Below, in pieces: positions 32,403 through 43,654 of a stretch of 64,000 bases of DNA. The notes beneath the pieces were generated by a model, which was not told where the DNA came from, searched no databases, and worked only from the letters and a program-made list of their open reading frames with translations. The number at the start of each line of letters is the position of its first letter. The first letter of the stretch is position 1. Origin of the DNA: Rhizopus sp. PT2906 (lineage: Eukaryota > Mucoromycota > Mucoromycetes > Mucorales > Rhizopodaceae); contig JAMYHX010000009.1 of assembly GCA_025529335.1 (NCBI GenBank), positions 186,001-250,000 of the forward strand, written 5' to 3'. The position numbers and the translations under genes are program-made.

Positions 32403-34476
32403 TTATACAGTCGATATGTCTCTACCCCAAACAGCACACTTGGACCAATCTATAGACAGATTCATTCTCGTACGCATGCTTACTTGTTCACTCCAATAGA
32501 CACTTCTCCAAAGGTAGAGTGCCCAAAGACCACCAATCACTTTATATCCCCACTTGAAATCACCCACTGCTGTATTTCCTAAATAAGCTAATGTACCTAA
32601 ATGATTATAGCGGAATGGACCCATCGTTTGCCTTGTCGTTTTCTCATCGTGTTCAGCCAGGTGATTCAAATATTTAGCTAAATAACGCCCTTGTTGATTC
32701 GCAACCTGGGCCGTCGCTGGCAAATGGGTCATCTTGCTGTCAATATCCTTTAGCAGTAGCTTGAGCTCTTCTATATCCAGTGAACCCGTCTTGTCCTTGT
32801 CGTACGTCTTGAACATCTTTTCAAGGTTTTTCAAATGCTGATCAGTCAGGGGGTATTTAGTGCGCATTGATTTGCAAAGAGCAACAAATTCGTCAAAGCT
32901 TAGTATACCATCGTTGTTGCTACAAACATAGATGAACAACTGTGTCGAGTGGTTCTTTTTTTTTTTTTTCACTTACGTATCACCTTCTTTAAATATTTCC
33001 ATGATATTTTCCATTAGACTTGGATTGTCAATCGATGCACAGTCACCAAGGGCAAAGATGGAACAGTCTTCAACGCCTTGGAGATGTAAGAAACCATCTG
33101 TGGTCAACACACGCTTGTGTTCCTGTGCCTGTAACTTTTCGGTAACCTTCTTTGCGAATGGAGTCATGGCTAAAAAATAATAAGACTTTTCTTTTTCAAC
33201 TTTGTGTATATGTGCGACCTTACCAATGCCTGTAGACCATAAACACAACCCATATGGTAATGTTTGTAAAACGGGTTCATCACTACCCTTTGGCTTTACT
33301 TTATAGACAACCTTGTCCGGCTCAATTCGTTCTACTCGGGCATTTGTGATGACATGAACATGGTCTCGTTCAAATCTGTTTTCAGCATATTCACTAATTC
33401 TACTATCAAATGTATTCAAAATATGATCTCTTGATTGAATGATGTGAATCGTAACGTCTTCACGAATCAAATCAGGAAACTAAAAAACATGAGTACTTGT
33501 CTATTATACCTTCTTGTCTTTGTTTACCCATTTGACCAAGTCTTCATTGACCCAATCGGATAGTTCGGCTGCAAATTCAACGCCAGTAGGACCGCCGCCA
33601 CAGACAACAAATGAAAGTAACTGTTTACGCTCCTCAGGTGTCGTTGTGGGTAAACAAGCCTTTTCGACGTTCTGTGTCACCTGTCGCTTGATGTTCATGG
33701 CATCCTGAATTGTCTTTAATTGATATGTATTCTCCAGACCTTGTACGCCATGTGTCATACTGGTTGAACCAACGGCCAAGACGAGTTTATCATAAGGCAC
33801 ATAAAAGTTAGATTCACCATTACAACCTTGTACTTCCAAAAGCTTGTTATCAAGGTCAATGTCTACTGCTGTACCTTCCAAGAAATGACCTCTGATTCTG
33901 GACACAATCTTTCTAATGGGCTCAAGCAATGATCTACAATAAGAAAATATAAAAAAAGTGTCAATCAATAAAGGACACATGTAGTTACTCGCTTTACCTT
34001 AGCTCTAATGTACCCACTGTCGCACTCGGTAATAAAGGCGTAAATAGGAAATAGTTATTATTACTGACCACAGTGACATCGTACTTGTCCTTTTGAAGCT
34101 TCTTAACTAGTGAGATCGCACCCCATCCACTACCGACGACCACCAAACGAGGCTTTGAATCATCCAGGTTATCGACCGACTGATCAATTTGACGCGTAAT
34201 AATAGGTAAATTTTTGGCTCCTCCTCGTTTAGGATAAAGTGCTTCCTGAGGAACGCGTTCATGGGCTCCCCAAACATCAATAGACCTTTCTTTGTCTGTA
34301 GCCAAATAATATCCTACTCCTCCCAGGACACCAATTCCTGTAGAGTATTTGAATAATCGTATCAGCTTGGGACCAAACCATGCATTTTTTATCTTTTCTG
34401 TTGCAAATAATCGTCTTTGATTCAATTGGACGGTTTGCTTTGGTAACTTTGATAAATAGGCACGAGATAAGTACAT
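32403..34476 (-). CDS. NDE1: External alternative (type II) NADH dehydrogenase with EF-hand
   Basis: Rotenone-insensitive FAD enzyme of the inner mitochondrial membrane that oxidises cytosolic NADH and reduces ubiquinone without pumping protons. The N terminus is a basic presequence (MYLSRAYLSKLPKQTVQLNQ) followed by a membrane-anchor-like segment (GIGVLGGVGYYLA). Motifs: FAD fold VVVGSGWGAISLVKKL, YFLFTPLLPSATVGTLE, the NADH-binding fold FVVCGGGPTGVEFAAELSDW, and ALGDCASID. After that comes an inserted EF-hand pair: GDTNNDGILSFDEFVALC and KTYDKDKTGSLDIEELKLLL, suggesting Ca2+ control as in Neurospora NDE1. The C terminus has GTLAYLGNTAVGDF and an amphipathic tail. Introns lie near 33490, 33170-33220 and 33950-34000. 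One promoter region is upstream, at 34477-34864. Confidence 0.95.
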
Positions 34477-34864
34477 TTGAGATAATAATAAAAAAAGGGA
34501 AAAAAAAAAAGTGTGTCTTGGCGTATGTCAAGATAAAAGGGGGACTTTTAAGTCCTTTATGAGTGTGTGCGCATTTATTACATCACACAGCACTAATTTG
34601 TACTGGAACTAGACCATAAATAAAATACACCGATAAATGTGTAATGTCACATGACTTGGCTGATTTTTTTGATGCCCTTTCGGGTCGGACATCGCACCTA
34701 TGCACGAGCTTTTCTTTCATTCGTATAATTCTCGAAAACAACAAAGAATTTGGTATGTTTATTGTCCTTGAAAGATTACTCATTAATCTTCATTTATTAA
34801 CATCGCATTGGCGTTCTTCTTTTTTTTCTTTCTTTCTTACAAACATTAGAATATAATAATAACA
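34477..34864. other. Intergenic region, NDE promoter / left flank of Helitron relic
   Basis: About 390 bp with the presumed promoter of the NADH dehydrogenase gene (minus) and the left flank of the Helitron relic. A Helitron left end (5'-TC) could not be fixed by eye. No gene is seen. Confidence 0.4.
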
Positions 34865-36053
34865 ATGAACAGCGCTACTACTACTACTGGAATCCCAACC
34901 AACTGCTCCGACTGTCGAATGAGTTTGGAAAGCAACCCAGCTTACCGTACCTGCCAAATATTGCAGAGAACGAGTAGCAGCATCTCGCCGCAGACGTCAT
35001 GCCAAAGATCAACAAGAAGAAATTGATGTTGTTACTAGACTTAGAGACAGACCAAGAACAGTCGAGTCTTCTGATGCTGAAAGTAGACCTAAAAGCAGGC
35101 CCAGGGCAGAACCTGCTGTCTATATCTCTCAGCTTTCTCGCCTTCGTCCTTTGGACCTTGGACGTATGGACAAGAAACGTTCCCACTGTCACGCCTTGTA
35201 ATGGATTGATGAAAGGCAAGAGGCATCTTCGATAAGAAATCCAACTTGGGAGTCATGCTGCAAGCAGGGATCAGTCCAGTTGCAGCTCTTGCCTGATCCA
35301 CCTGAATACTTGAAGAACTTGCTTGCAAGTACAAACACTCAAGGAAGGCACTTTAAGGACAATCTTCGCCAATACAACGCTGCCTTTGCGTTTACCTCTT
35401 TGGGATGTGACATTGTCTTAGCTGAGGAGTGTAATGCTAACAATAACAGAGTTAGACTGAACACCTGTCAGATCCACGGCATCCTTTGCCACCGTCAAGG
35501 GTCTCTACTCCCAGTTGAAGGCAACGCACCTTCATATGCTCAATTGTACATCTATGATCCTTCATATGGTGCTCAGAGACAATCAGAAAGGAATGAAAAC
35601 TTGGACAGTGAGATTATATAAAATACTTCAACTCTGCTTTCTCAATGCAATCCCTTCGCACGCATTTATCGCTATGCATACGAAATATTGAGCAACCATG
35701 AGAGTTCTAGCAACAACGGCAAGGATAGAGCTAACAACAATAGCTCTGCCGAAAGCGGATTACCTTATATTATCATCAGTTCAACGATGAAAATGCATTT
35801 GGTTGAAGGAGACAACAAACGTACTCACAACCTGCCAGCGATGGAAGAAGTTGCCACAGCTATTCCTATTGAGTATATTGAAAGAAACTTCCGTAATATC
35901 GTTCTTGCTTTGAGAAGCAGCAGTAGAAATGATAGTCTCCGTCAAGGACATGATTTTGAGCAGTACTTTCAACGTATCAGCCAGACACATGCTGCATACG
36001 TGTGTACGAATTGCGTACTGATATTTCATCATGGAACGTATGGACGTCATTAG
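34865..36053 (+). pseudogene. Helitron relic: N-terminal (Helitron_like_N) part of Rep/helicase
   Basis: Starts MNSATTTTGIPTNCSDC; a frameshift near 34950 leads to a basic stretch (RVAASRRRRHAKDQQEE). The hallmark Helitron N-terminal block follows: DLGRMDKKRSHCHAL*WIDE, with TWESCCKQGSVQLQLLPDPP, NLRQYNAAFAFTSLG, CQIHGILCHRQGSLLPVEG and APSYAQLYIYDP. After a further in-frame stop (35619-35621) come CNPFARIYRYAYEIL and FHHGTYGRH, corresponding to the end of this domain in intact elements (usually FPxGxxGW). The Rep (HUH) and helicase domains that should follow are absent. Two in-frame stops (35199-35201, 35619-35621) and one frameshift make it dead. A Fanzor relic follows on the same strand. 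Confidence 0.85.
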
Positions 36054-36309
36054 GGTTTGTGTTTCTTCGTTTCCCTCTTCACTGATACTTCCTCAATCAC
36101 TGTTCCTGGTGTTTAGATGATGACTCATGACCACCGTGTGTCGGTTTAGTATCCTTATCCAATCACTTTTATAAAGAAAACTACTTTGAGAATCACACTA
36201 AGATGTGCAGTGTGTCAAGAGTGGAGCGACTTTTCATTCCAGCATTTTACTATTAAAGAAAACATGATTAATTAATAATAATAAAAATGCTATCGATCGT
36301 TAATTTAGC

Positions 36310-37412
36310 ATGACAAAACTACGTGTCTTTTCTTTTGGGCTAAACAAATGTTGTCATTGTAGAAATGTGATCATTATTGATGGTTATGCCATATACTTTA
36401 TGTTTAAGAAAACTGTCTCCATCCAAGATGAACCTAGAAGAGAACCAAAGACACCCAAGGATTTTGTTGATATTGTTGACAATGCTGAAATTTGGGCTAT
36501 TGATCCTGGTATGTCAACTATGTTTACTGCAGTTGATTCTACAGAACATGAACGTATTAGAACTACAAGCTTGGAAGAGTATTACCATTTGTATGGTTAC
36601 AATCTTGCTACAAGAAGACGAAAAGAACATCAAGAGTGTCATTTAGACGAATTTAAGTATATTAGCAAATTACCTACTTTAAAAACTGCAAACTTGACCT
36701 CATTTTTACTAGTTGCCTCTACACGTATACAAAACTATCAAAGAATCCATAACTACTACTGGCAAGGTAAATGGGGTGTATTTGAATAACGCTGTGTATG
36801 GAACAGGCCTCAAAAGTTAAAGTTCAAAACGTATATCAACAAGCAAAAAGGAACTCAAGAAATTGTTAAAAGACTCTTTGACAACAGCAAAAAGCATGGC
36901 AAAACAAGCACAGTTGGCGTTAAAAACCAAAACCCAAACAAAAGCAAACATGTACCTTTACCTCCTGCTGGCCTCCCTTCCTCCTCTCAACGGAAGCGAA
37001 TCATTGCGTTCGGAAATGGTTCTTTTTGCTTGAGTATGAAAGGAAAACGAGCTGCACCTACTAGACGTATTACTGAAGAAATCAAACGAAAATGCAAACA
37101 ATCCAATGGGGGGCCGAGTTTGCTTCGGTTGACGAGTGCTTAACGAGTCAGATATGTAACAAGTGCAAATCCAAACAATTAAATAACATCTCAATTACTG
37201 GATCAAAGCGAAGAGTACACTCTGTCCTCAAGTGTGAATCTTGTGGTACGGTTTGGAATCGCGATGTGAACAGTGCATTAAATATATATGGTATCTTTGT
37301 TTACAAATCAAAACACGACAATGAAGGTCCTCCCCCCTTCAAAAGATTAAAGGTGCTCTCTGGATTCAATGCGCTGCCCATAGCGGCAATACATTCCTTA
37401 ACGTCTCGGTAA
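36310..37412 (+). pseudogene. Fanzor (eukaryotic TnpB/OrfB-like nuclease) relic
   Basis: Fanzors are eukaryotic relatives of transposon TnpB, and some are RNA-guided DNA nucleases. The first part shows a RuvC-I-like segment IWAIDPGMSTMFTAVD (Asp codon at 36502). After an in-frame TAA (36787-36789) the same frame goes on with KFKTYINKQKGTQEIVKRLF and then RIIAFGNGSFCLSMKG, the region where RuvC-II lies. A frame change at a run of six G (37108-37113) leads to FASVDECLTSQICNKCKSKQ, a zinc ribbon (CNKC..CESC) and the RuvC-III-like NRDVNSALNIYGIF. The conserved Glu in VDECLTS fits the shifted catalytic glutamate described for Fanzors. Only about 365 codons remain; the N-terminal half is missing. 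It lies 257 bp after the Helitron relic on the same strand, so they may be parts of one element. Confidence 0.85.
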
Positions 37413-37668
37413 GTATAAAATGAATAAGATGTTACTCTTTATTCATTAGTCTTCTAGTTACATCATAGATATGATTTGAACTGTTGAATTGTGAATGAAT
37501 AAAAACACAGATATTACGTTAAGTCATAACTTTAAAATATATGACTTTTGATAGGTTCGTTTTGACAGCTCTTTGTAACAATACTTACTAAGAACCCACA
37601 AAGAAAAGAAAAGAACGAATGTCAAAATACACAAGGCCATATATATAAAAAAACAAAGTACTAACTAA

Positions 37669-37769
37669 CAATTGAATAATTGGTACTATTGCCATTACTT
37701 TTATCTATATTATAATTAACAAATAAACAGTCGGTTTTTATTTTATAGCTCAATTTAAATCGTCACAAA
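37669..37769 (+). repeat. 101-bp dispersed repeat, copy B
   Basis: Matches 14068-14168 at 98 of 101 positions, starting with CAATT-gaat-AATTG and ending CGTCACAAA. It is 257 bp downstream of the Fanzor reading frame. It might be the right end of the Fanzor/Helitron element, where guide RNAs of TnpB-like systems are encoded, or an independent small repeat that landed there. Confidence 0.9.
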
Positions 37770-38032
37770 TATAATTACCAAATATGGGATAATAGTTTAA
37801 CCAGTTATGTAAATCCTCTAACAGCAGAAAGAAATGAGCAGTAATAATAATAATAATGATAATAGCAACTTGTAAGTTTTTTAATATAGACTTATTTTCT
37901 ACTTGGACAAGTGCGTATATAAACTATATATAGACAGAATTGTAGAAAGGCTTCACTTTATCCAACAAGGACTGACTTTGGGAAAAAGTATTAAAAAAAA
38001 GAATGAAAAAATGATTTGTTAATCATTATTTA

Positions 38033-39245
38033 TTAAGAAAACTTGTTATGAGCATCAATACACGTAATACGGCACTTGGTATCATATTCTCCCAAACATT
38101 CAAATTCATCCTTGCTTTCTGATTGAACAATAGATTCTAAATCCCAACACTTGACGACACCGTCTGATGACGCTGAAGCACATAATGTCCTTTCATCACA
38201 CTTGATCACTGTCAATGCCTTCACTCTGAGCTTATGTCCTTTGATCTCCTTTATACATTCTCCTGATAAATTCCAGATACGGATTATCTTGTCTTCATGT
38301 CCACTAATAAGGTACTCCTCATCATTCAGTACAAAGTATTTAATAGTATGGAATTTAGATGTATGTGACATTGTTGTGGCTACTTGTGCATCTGATACAT
38401 TATAGACATTGATCTTTTTATCAAACATGATGGCATATTTATCTCCAGTCGTATTCCACAACACAATCATTCCCTCATCTAGTGCAATATGTTATTAACA
38501 ATCTCAAGTGATCTATCTATCTCCCTACCTCTTCCTAATTTATTTATACTTGCTTTTTTACCCGTCATCAAATTCCAAACAATAGCACATCTGTCAGTAC
38601 CCACGGACAGAGCAATTTTACCTGTTGGATGAATAGCCATTGAATTGACCTTGGCCCTATTGGATATTAGTATCCTGTTTCCCCCTCTTGTCTATTCACT
38701 TACTTGTGTCCTTTTAGTGTCTTTAGATATTCCCAGTCCTTTGTTCTCCACAGGTTGATTGTATGATCTTCACTAGCAGAGAGCATATATTTGCCATGAA
38801 ATTTGATGTCTGTAATGTCTCCAGAATGATGACCACCTAGTGATCCATACTCTTTACGCTTTTTCACATCATATAATCGAATAATTTCATCACTACTTCC
38901 TGAAGCTAGAAAATGACCACCTACGGATACAGTACGAATACATCCGGTGTGAGCAGGAATAATAAAGATGGGTTCTAATCTAAGCTTGGTTTTCTAATCC
39001 TATAATTTAAGTAATACTGTTCCTAGATCATGTAATGTTTCTACCTCTTGGATCCAGTTGACATTAAGTCCATACAACAAACGTTCATAAGTACCCACAA
39101 TTACGCGAAAGTCCTCTTCTTCTGCTGTCAATAAGGCTGATACAGGTAAAAGAGAGGAAGAATCTGTCACTTTATCCAAGATTTGCTTCTTCTTTGCTTG
39201 TGATTCTGTCATTTCTTCACTTCTTTGTCTCTTTTTATTCTCCAT
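38033..39245 (-). CDS. MAK11: MAK11/PAK1IP1-like WD40 protein
   Basis: WD-repeat protein of 60S ribosome biogenesis in the nucleolus. At least three exons on the minus strand start at 39245 with a basic N terminus (MENKKRQRSEEMTESQAKKK), then FRVIVGTYERLLYGL. WD repeats follow: PAHTGCIRTVSVGGHFLASG, SDEIIRLYDV, GGHHSGDITDIKFHGKYMLS, DHTINLWRTKDWEYLKTLKG, VNSMAIHPTGKIALSVGTD and CAIVWNLMTGKKA. Later repeats in the last exon include SGHEDKIIRIWNLSG and SASSDGVVKCWDLESI. The motif FHGKYMLSASEDHTI and the short N terminus fit Mak11/PAK1IP1. Total about 360-380 residues, as expected. It shares a divergent promoter region of about 270 bp with the Zn2Cys6 gene. Confidence 0.9.
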
Positions 39246-39517
39246 TGGATTATTATTAGATCAATAAAAAATTTTTTGATGGTTCTTGAAGGTATTGCGC
39301 TGCTTTTGAAAAAAAAAAATAAAAAGTGCTGTGGTTTAGCCAATAAAAAGGATAAAGTGTAATAAACACTAAAGACAAAGCACTGTTCATAAGACTCAAA
39401 GGTTTTGTTTATATTATGTGGCACATTGATTATTTCTCTCTTTCTTTTTTTTCTTTTTTTTAAATAGTACAGTCTCTCTTTTTCTCTCTCTTTTTTTATT
39501 TTTATTTTTATAAGCTT

Positions 39518-41652
39518 ATGCAGCCTATGGAACAAGACACTGATTCACCAGCAACAAGTCCAGCTTCCAGTAAGAGACGTTCTAGTGTCGGCAGTGAATC
39601 TAAAAGAAAGTCTCCTCGAGCCTGTATTCCCTGTCGAAAGAGAAAAGTATAAAAAAGAAAAAGGGAGCGAATAAAATAAGAAAACTTAACTAGTTTCTCT
39701 CGTGTGTAAAAAAATAAAAGGTCAAATGCGATGGACAATCACCTTGTGATCGTTGCGTAAAGGCCAACAGTGCTTGTACTTTTGATAAACCACCAAGTAA
39801 AAAAGAAAGTATAAAGTCAACTACCGAAAGTCATACAGTCAAGTTGAAAAAGTTGGAACAAAAACTCACACAGCTGTCGGCTGTCATTGATACAGAAGCC
39901 CCTGAACCGCCATTATTTCCAAATTCGGGTCCAAGTAAAAGTGGAGGTAACAAGGATGACATATCAAAGAATATGTATTGATAAGGACTTCAAGTGTTAT
40001 TACCCGTATCTACTATAGGACATGCATCTTATATACCAGATAGTTGCCTTCGAATAGATCGAGTACCTACTGCTTACAGCCTGGATGAGAACATGGATAT
40101 TATCCTAAAGGAACTACAACCAAAGCCTGAAATATACAACAGTGAACCTATACAGGAGCATTTATTGGATATCTACTTTCAGTATATAGACCCTCTATTG
40201 CCCATATTACATAAACCATCTTTTTATCATCAAGTCAAAAGCCATCAACCGGTCAGTAGTCTGTTACTCAATGCAATATACTGTGTATCATCAAGATGGG
40301 ATATGAGTATACCTGTCAGGGAAGATGAACCAAGAGGGTGGAATTACTACCAACTAGCAATAAATCTATTAAACCAACAAAAGGAACCACAACTATCAAC
40401 CGTACAAGCACTATTGTTACTACTAAAGTATAATGAACATGTCCGACGCCCAGGATTTGTATGGAGAATGAGATACTACTTTCAGATGATTGTTCGTATG
40501 TGCAAAGATCTTGGTCTACAACGTGACATCATGTTTAACACTAGTTCTCCAAGCGTAATGATAGAGCTTGAAAAACGTAAGAGAACCTTTTGGGCTGTGT
40601 ATTGCTATGATGTGATGATGAGGTATTGATATTGTTATTCTTCCTTTCTTTACCTCAGCTAAAAAAAAAGAACATATTACTTCTCTCTTAGCATTGAAAA
40701 TGGCACACCATTCCATTTCAACATAAAGGAATACCCCATCGACAATCCATACGTCCTATCTGACGAAGCCAATGAACACGAAAAAATCATGCACTTTATT
40801 CTCTTAACCAAACTCATGTGCTGTCAAGCCGAGATCATTGACTTTCTCCGTAGAAAGCTTGATCCACAGTTCACAGTGACAAACATGATTACAGATTGGA
40901 GGGAAGAGGAGGCGTTTAACCAACTGACAGGTCATTTAAAAACAGCGATTGGCATGGTAACTTCTATCACAAAGTTTCCTACTGAGGACAACATGTGCTA
41001 TGCTGTTTGCTTTTTATACCTTGCCGCTTGTTTTGCTACCATCTCATTGCATCGACCCTTTGCGTTCCAAATCACCGATCATTCATCACCCCACACTGGT
41101 CATTGTACAGAAGCAGCGTTTAATATTAAGCACATCATTGAACTCATACTCAAATGTGAAGCCATTGAGGATATGTACTGTTCGATAAGAGGGATCCAAC
41201 AAGTGGTGCATTATCTATCAGCAGCCGTCACTGTCTTTCAAGAAGCTGGATTTGAACATGAACTCAATATGCTTTTAGAAATCACAAAAAAGTTGGCAGC
41301 GATCTCTCCCGTGACAGAGTTGACAGCATCTCGAGAGACAAATGACGTATATCAGGATGAACCTTTGGGAATATATCAAAAGCAAAGAAAGAAAAAGATG
41401 ACAAAGTATAAACATAAATCTCTTGAATTACCCATGACTACACCAGATACAACACTATACCAACCATTGACATATAATATGACAGAACAGGTACACTCTC
41501 AACCACTATATCATCAAATGCAGTCTTTTGGATTTCATAATAATCCTCTAGATCAAGTAATGCCTAATATATCAAGCCATCAATCATTATTGGGCTTTTT
41601 GTGTACCGAAGATGATCTGAATGATACCTCAAACAATATACCAAAGACTTAA
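39518..41652 (+). CDS. Zn2Cys6 fungal transcription factor
   Basis: Four exons (39518-39646, 39721-39946, 39986-40622, 40692-41652) give about 650 residues. The Zn2Cys6 cluster covers residues about 36-64 (ACIPCRKRKVKCDGQSPCD, then CVKANSACTF), split by the first intron exactly inside the cluster. A coiled coil for dimerisation follows (VKLKKLEQKLTQLSAVI). The fungal-specific middle homology region covers about 150-450: YFQYIDPLLPILHKPSFYHQ, NAIYCVSSRW, VQALLLLLKYNEHVRRPGF, RMCKDLGLQRD and EKRKRTFWAVYCYDVMM. The C terminus is Gln/Pro/Tyr-rich. The regulated pathway is unknown. A second start ATG at 39524-39526 is in frame two codons later. Confidence 0.92.
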
Positions 41653-42127
41653 TTTTACCCAAAACATGTCTTTTTCATCACTTTTTATTTACATCTTTTT
41701 GAGCACGAAGCTTATGTGTCAAGAGTACAACTTTATCATACTCTTGTCGTCGTTCATCGACTGTCTTTTCTTGATGAATTTCAGATTCTTGAATTGTATT
41801 ACATGTATTTACATCTTGTGCAATAAAGGATATCACGGATGAACTATCCTTGTAAAAGAATAAAGAGCTTTGTGGGCTTGCCTTATTGACTCGTTTCTAT
41901 TCACAAGTGTTATTTTCTTTATTTTTAGTACAAATACTTTATATATATATATATATACCTTTTTGATATAGAATCCACTGCTTTTCAATAGACAGCGTTT
42001 ATAATGTTCATTAAAACTTTTTGACAGTATTTTATGTCTTTTGTTGATTGGACATGTTTGTAATTGATCTCTTTCCTATAATGAGTATTGTTGCTCATTA
42101 GGAATAATAAACTGTAATGTGCTTTGT
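41653..42127. other. Intergenic region downstream of Zn2Cys6 gene
   Basis: About 475 bp with no supported gene. It contains a short (TA)n tract near 41940-41957 and otherwise AT-rich sequence with likely 3' UTRs of the converging neighbours. Confidence 0.4.
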
Positions 42128-42365
42128 CATACTTTGTATTTTTGTTTGACGTGCTCTCTTGTCCAACCCAGTCTGTCTAATACTTTATTGATTCTATCAT
42201 TTGCTTCTTCAATATGCTTTGACAACACTGTCAACTGTTTCTGTCTACTTTCCATCTGTATTAAAAAAAAAAAAAGAGAATAAAATCACAAGTGATAAAC
42301 AAGCATTATATGCAGCTAATAATATATCATTCATGGTACCTGAATAAGGACCATCATTATTAACT
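42128..42365 (-). CDS. Possible small coiled-coil protein
   Basis: On the minus strand, an exon at 42128-42255 encodes a clean helical peptide (MESRQKQLTVLSKHIEEAND, then INKVLDRLGWTREHVKQKY) ending at a TGA. Just upstream are a good 3' splice site after a poly-pyrimidine tract and, at 42340, a 5' splice site; joining them adds a few residues (MMVLIQ). The product would be only about 48 residues, or more if a further 5' exon exists. The amphipathic heptads look like a small subunit of a larger complex, such as kinetochore DASH-type or mediator-type proteins, but I cannot name it. Confidence 0.35.
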
Positions 42366-42786
42366 CTTGGAATACACATAATTCACTTTAATAGAACTAC
42401 TTGAAAGGGAAAGCTTATTCCAGAAACAGTGAAGGAATAAACTTTTGGGATCATTGCGTAAGGAACAAGAGATACAAGATGTCATTGGCTCTGATAATCG
42501 GACTAAGAACCTTTATACAAAAGACCATCGTCATGTCAATACATAAAAAAGGCTACAGTACTAAATCTAGCATTTTCATTGTAACTTTATTAAACGTATG
42601 TTTTACATCATTACTTCAATATGCACGCATCTTTCTGGAAAAAAGGAATATGACGCTGAAACTTTTTATTGAATATATTTAGTCAAGTCGATAAAAAGAT
42701 ATATAACATCATGCATACATACAATTCTATATAAAAGGACATCCTTTCCTTTCTCTCTTTCTTTCTTTTCATTAACCACATATAAA
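42366..42786. other. Promoter region of secreted protein gene
   Basis: A 93-codon open frame (42401-42682, plus) has no known motif and is probably chance. Near 42731 a possible TATA-like box (TATATAAAA) and a CT-rich stretch (42745-42767) precede the ATG at 42787. This suggests a well-expressed gene. Confidence 0.45.
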
Positions 42787-43654
42787 ATGAAGTTCTTTGC
42801 TACTCAAATCGCTGCTGCTCTCTTGGCTGTCTCTTCTGTTACCAGTGCTGCTATCTTGCCTAGAGATGATACAAATCAACAAGGCCAACAGGGTGATGCT
42901 GCTACGCAATATCCCAACAACACAAACGTTCAATCCCTCAATGGCACATGTAAGTTATTTAAAAAAGACATGCATAAATCATACTCACTTGAGCTCTATA
43001 GGGTTCTTGACTGCTGTCACTTCTAACGTCTGGGATGCATACACATCTATTGCTGGAAAGATGAATGTCAACGTTGACTGTCTTCAACTCAACCTCACTG
43101 GTTCTTCCAACAGCACACTTGACTTGTTGGGTTCTGCCTTCTTGAACCGCACTTCTTCTGGTGCCGGTCTTAATGCCACTGCTGCTGCCGCTCTCTTGTT
43201 GCAACCTCCTACGAATGATCTTAATGTCTCTGCTCACGACCTCGCATGGTCTGCTTACACTTCCCAAGTATTCGTCAACAAGGCTCAATGGGATAACTTT
43301 ACATCTAATGGCCAAAGTAACCAGAACGCTTCCGAAAGCGGTAGCATGGCTATTCCTGGATCTCGTCCTATGCAAGCCACTATCTACACTCGTTTGATTG
43401 ATTCTAATGCTCAACCTGGTAGCACTGACTCTACCAACTATGACACTATCTTCGTCTGGGGTTCTCATGCTTCAGCTGCTAACGATGGTGGCAATACCAA
43501 CACCAAGCGTGCTAATACTGTCTACGGTGCTATCCTCTCCAGATCTTCTTCCGTCAGTCAAGATACTTTCAACAAGACCTTGACTCTCTTGCCTCCTTCT
43601 GTCAATAACACTTCTATTGTCTTATTATCTGATACATGCAATGTCAACCATTAA
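42787..43654 (+). CDS. Secreted glycoprotein of unknown function
   Basis: Two exons (42787-42949, 43002-43654) give about 271 residues. The N terminus is a typical signal peptide (MKFFATQIAAALLAVSSVTS, AAIL) with a likely Kex2-like site soon after (LPRDD). The mature part contains many N-glycosylation sites (NNT, NLT, NST, NRT, NAT, NVS, NFT, NAS, NKT, NNT) and is Ser/Thr/Asn-rich. Only a few Cys are present. No enzymatic domain is recognised. A strong codon bias toward C-ending and T-ending codons (GCT, TCT, GTC, AAC) suggests high expression. It could be a wall-associated or secreted protein; nothing marks it as a hydrolase. Confidence 0.85.

Noticed and set aside
42401..42682. 93-codon open frame before the secreted-protein gene
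   Set aside because: No splice signals, domain or signal peptide. It overlaps a likely promoter.
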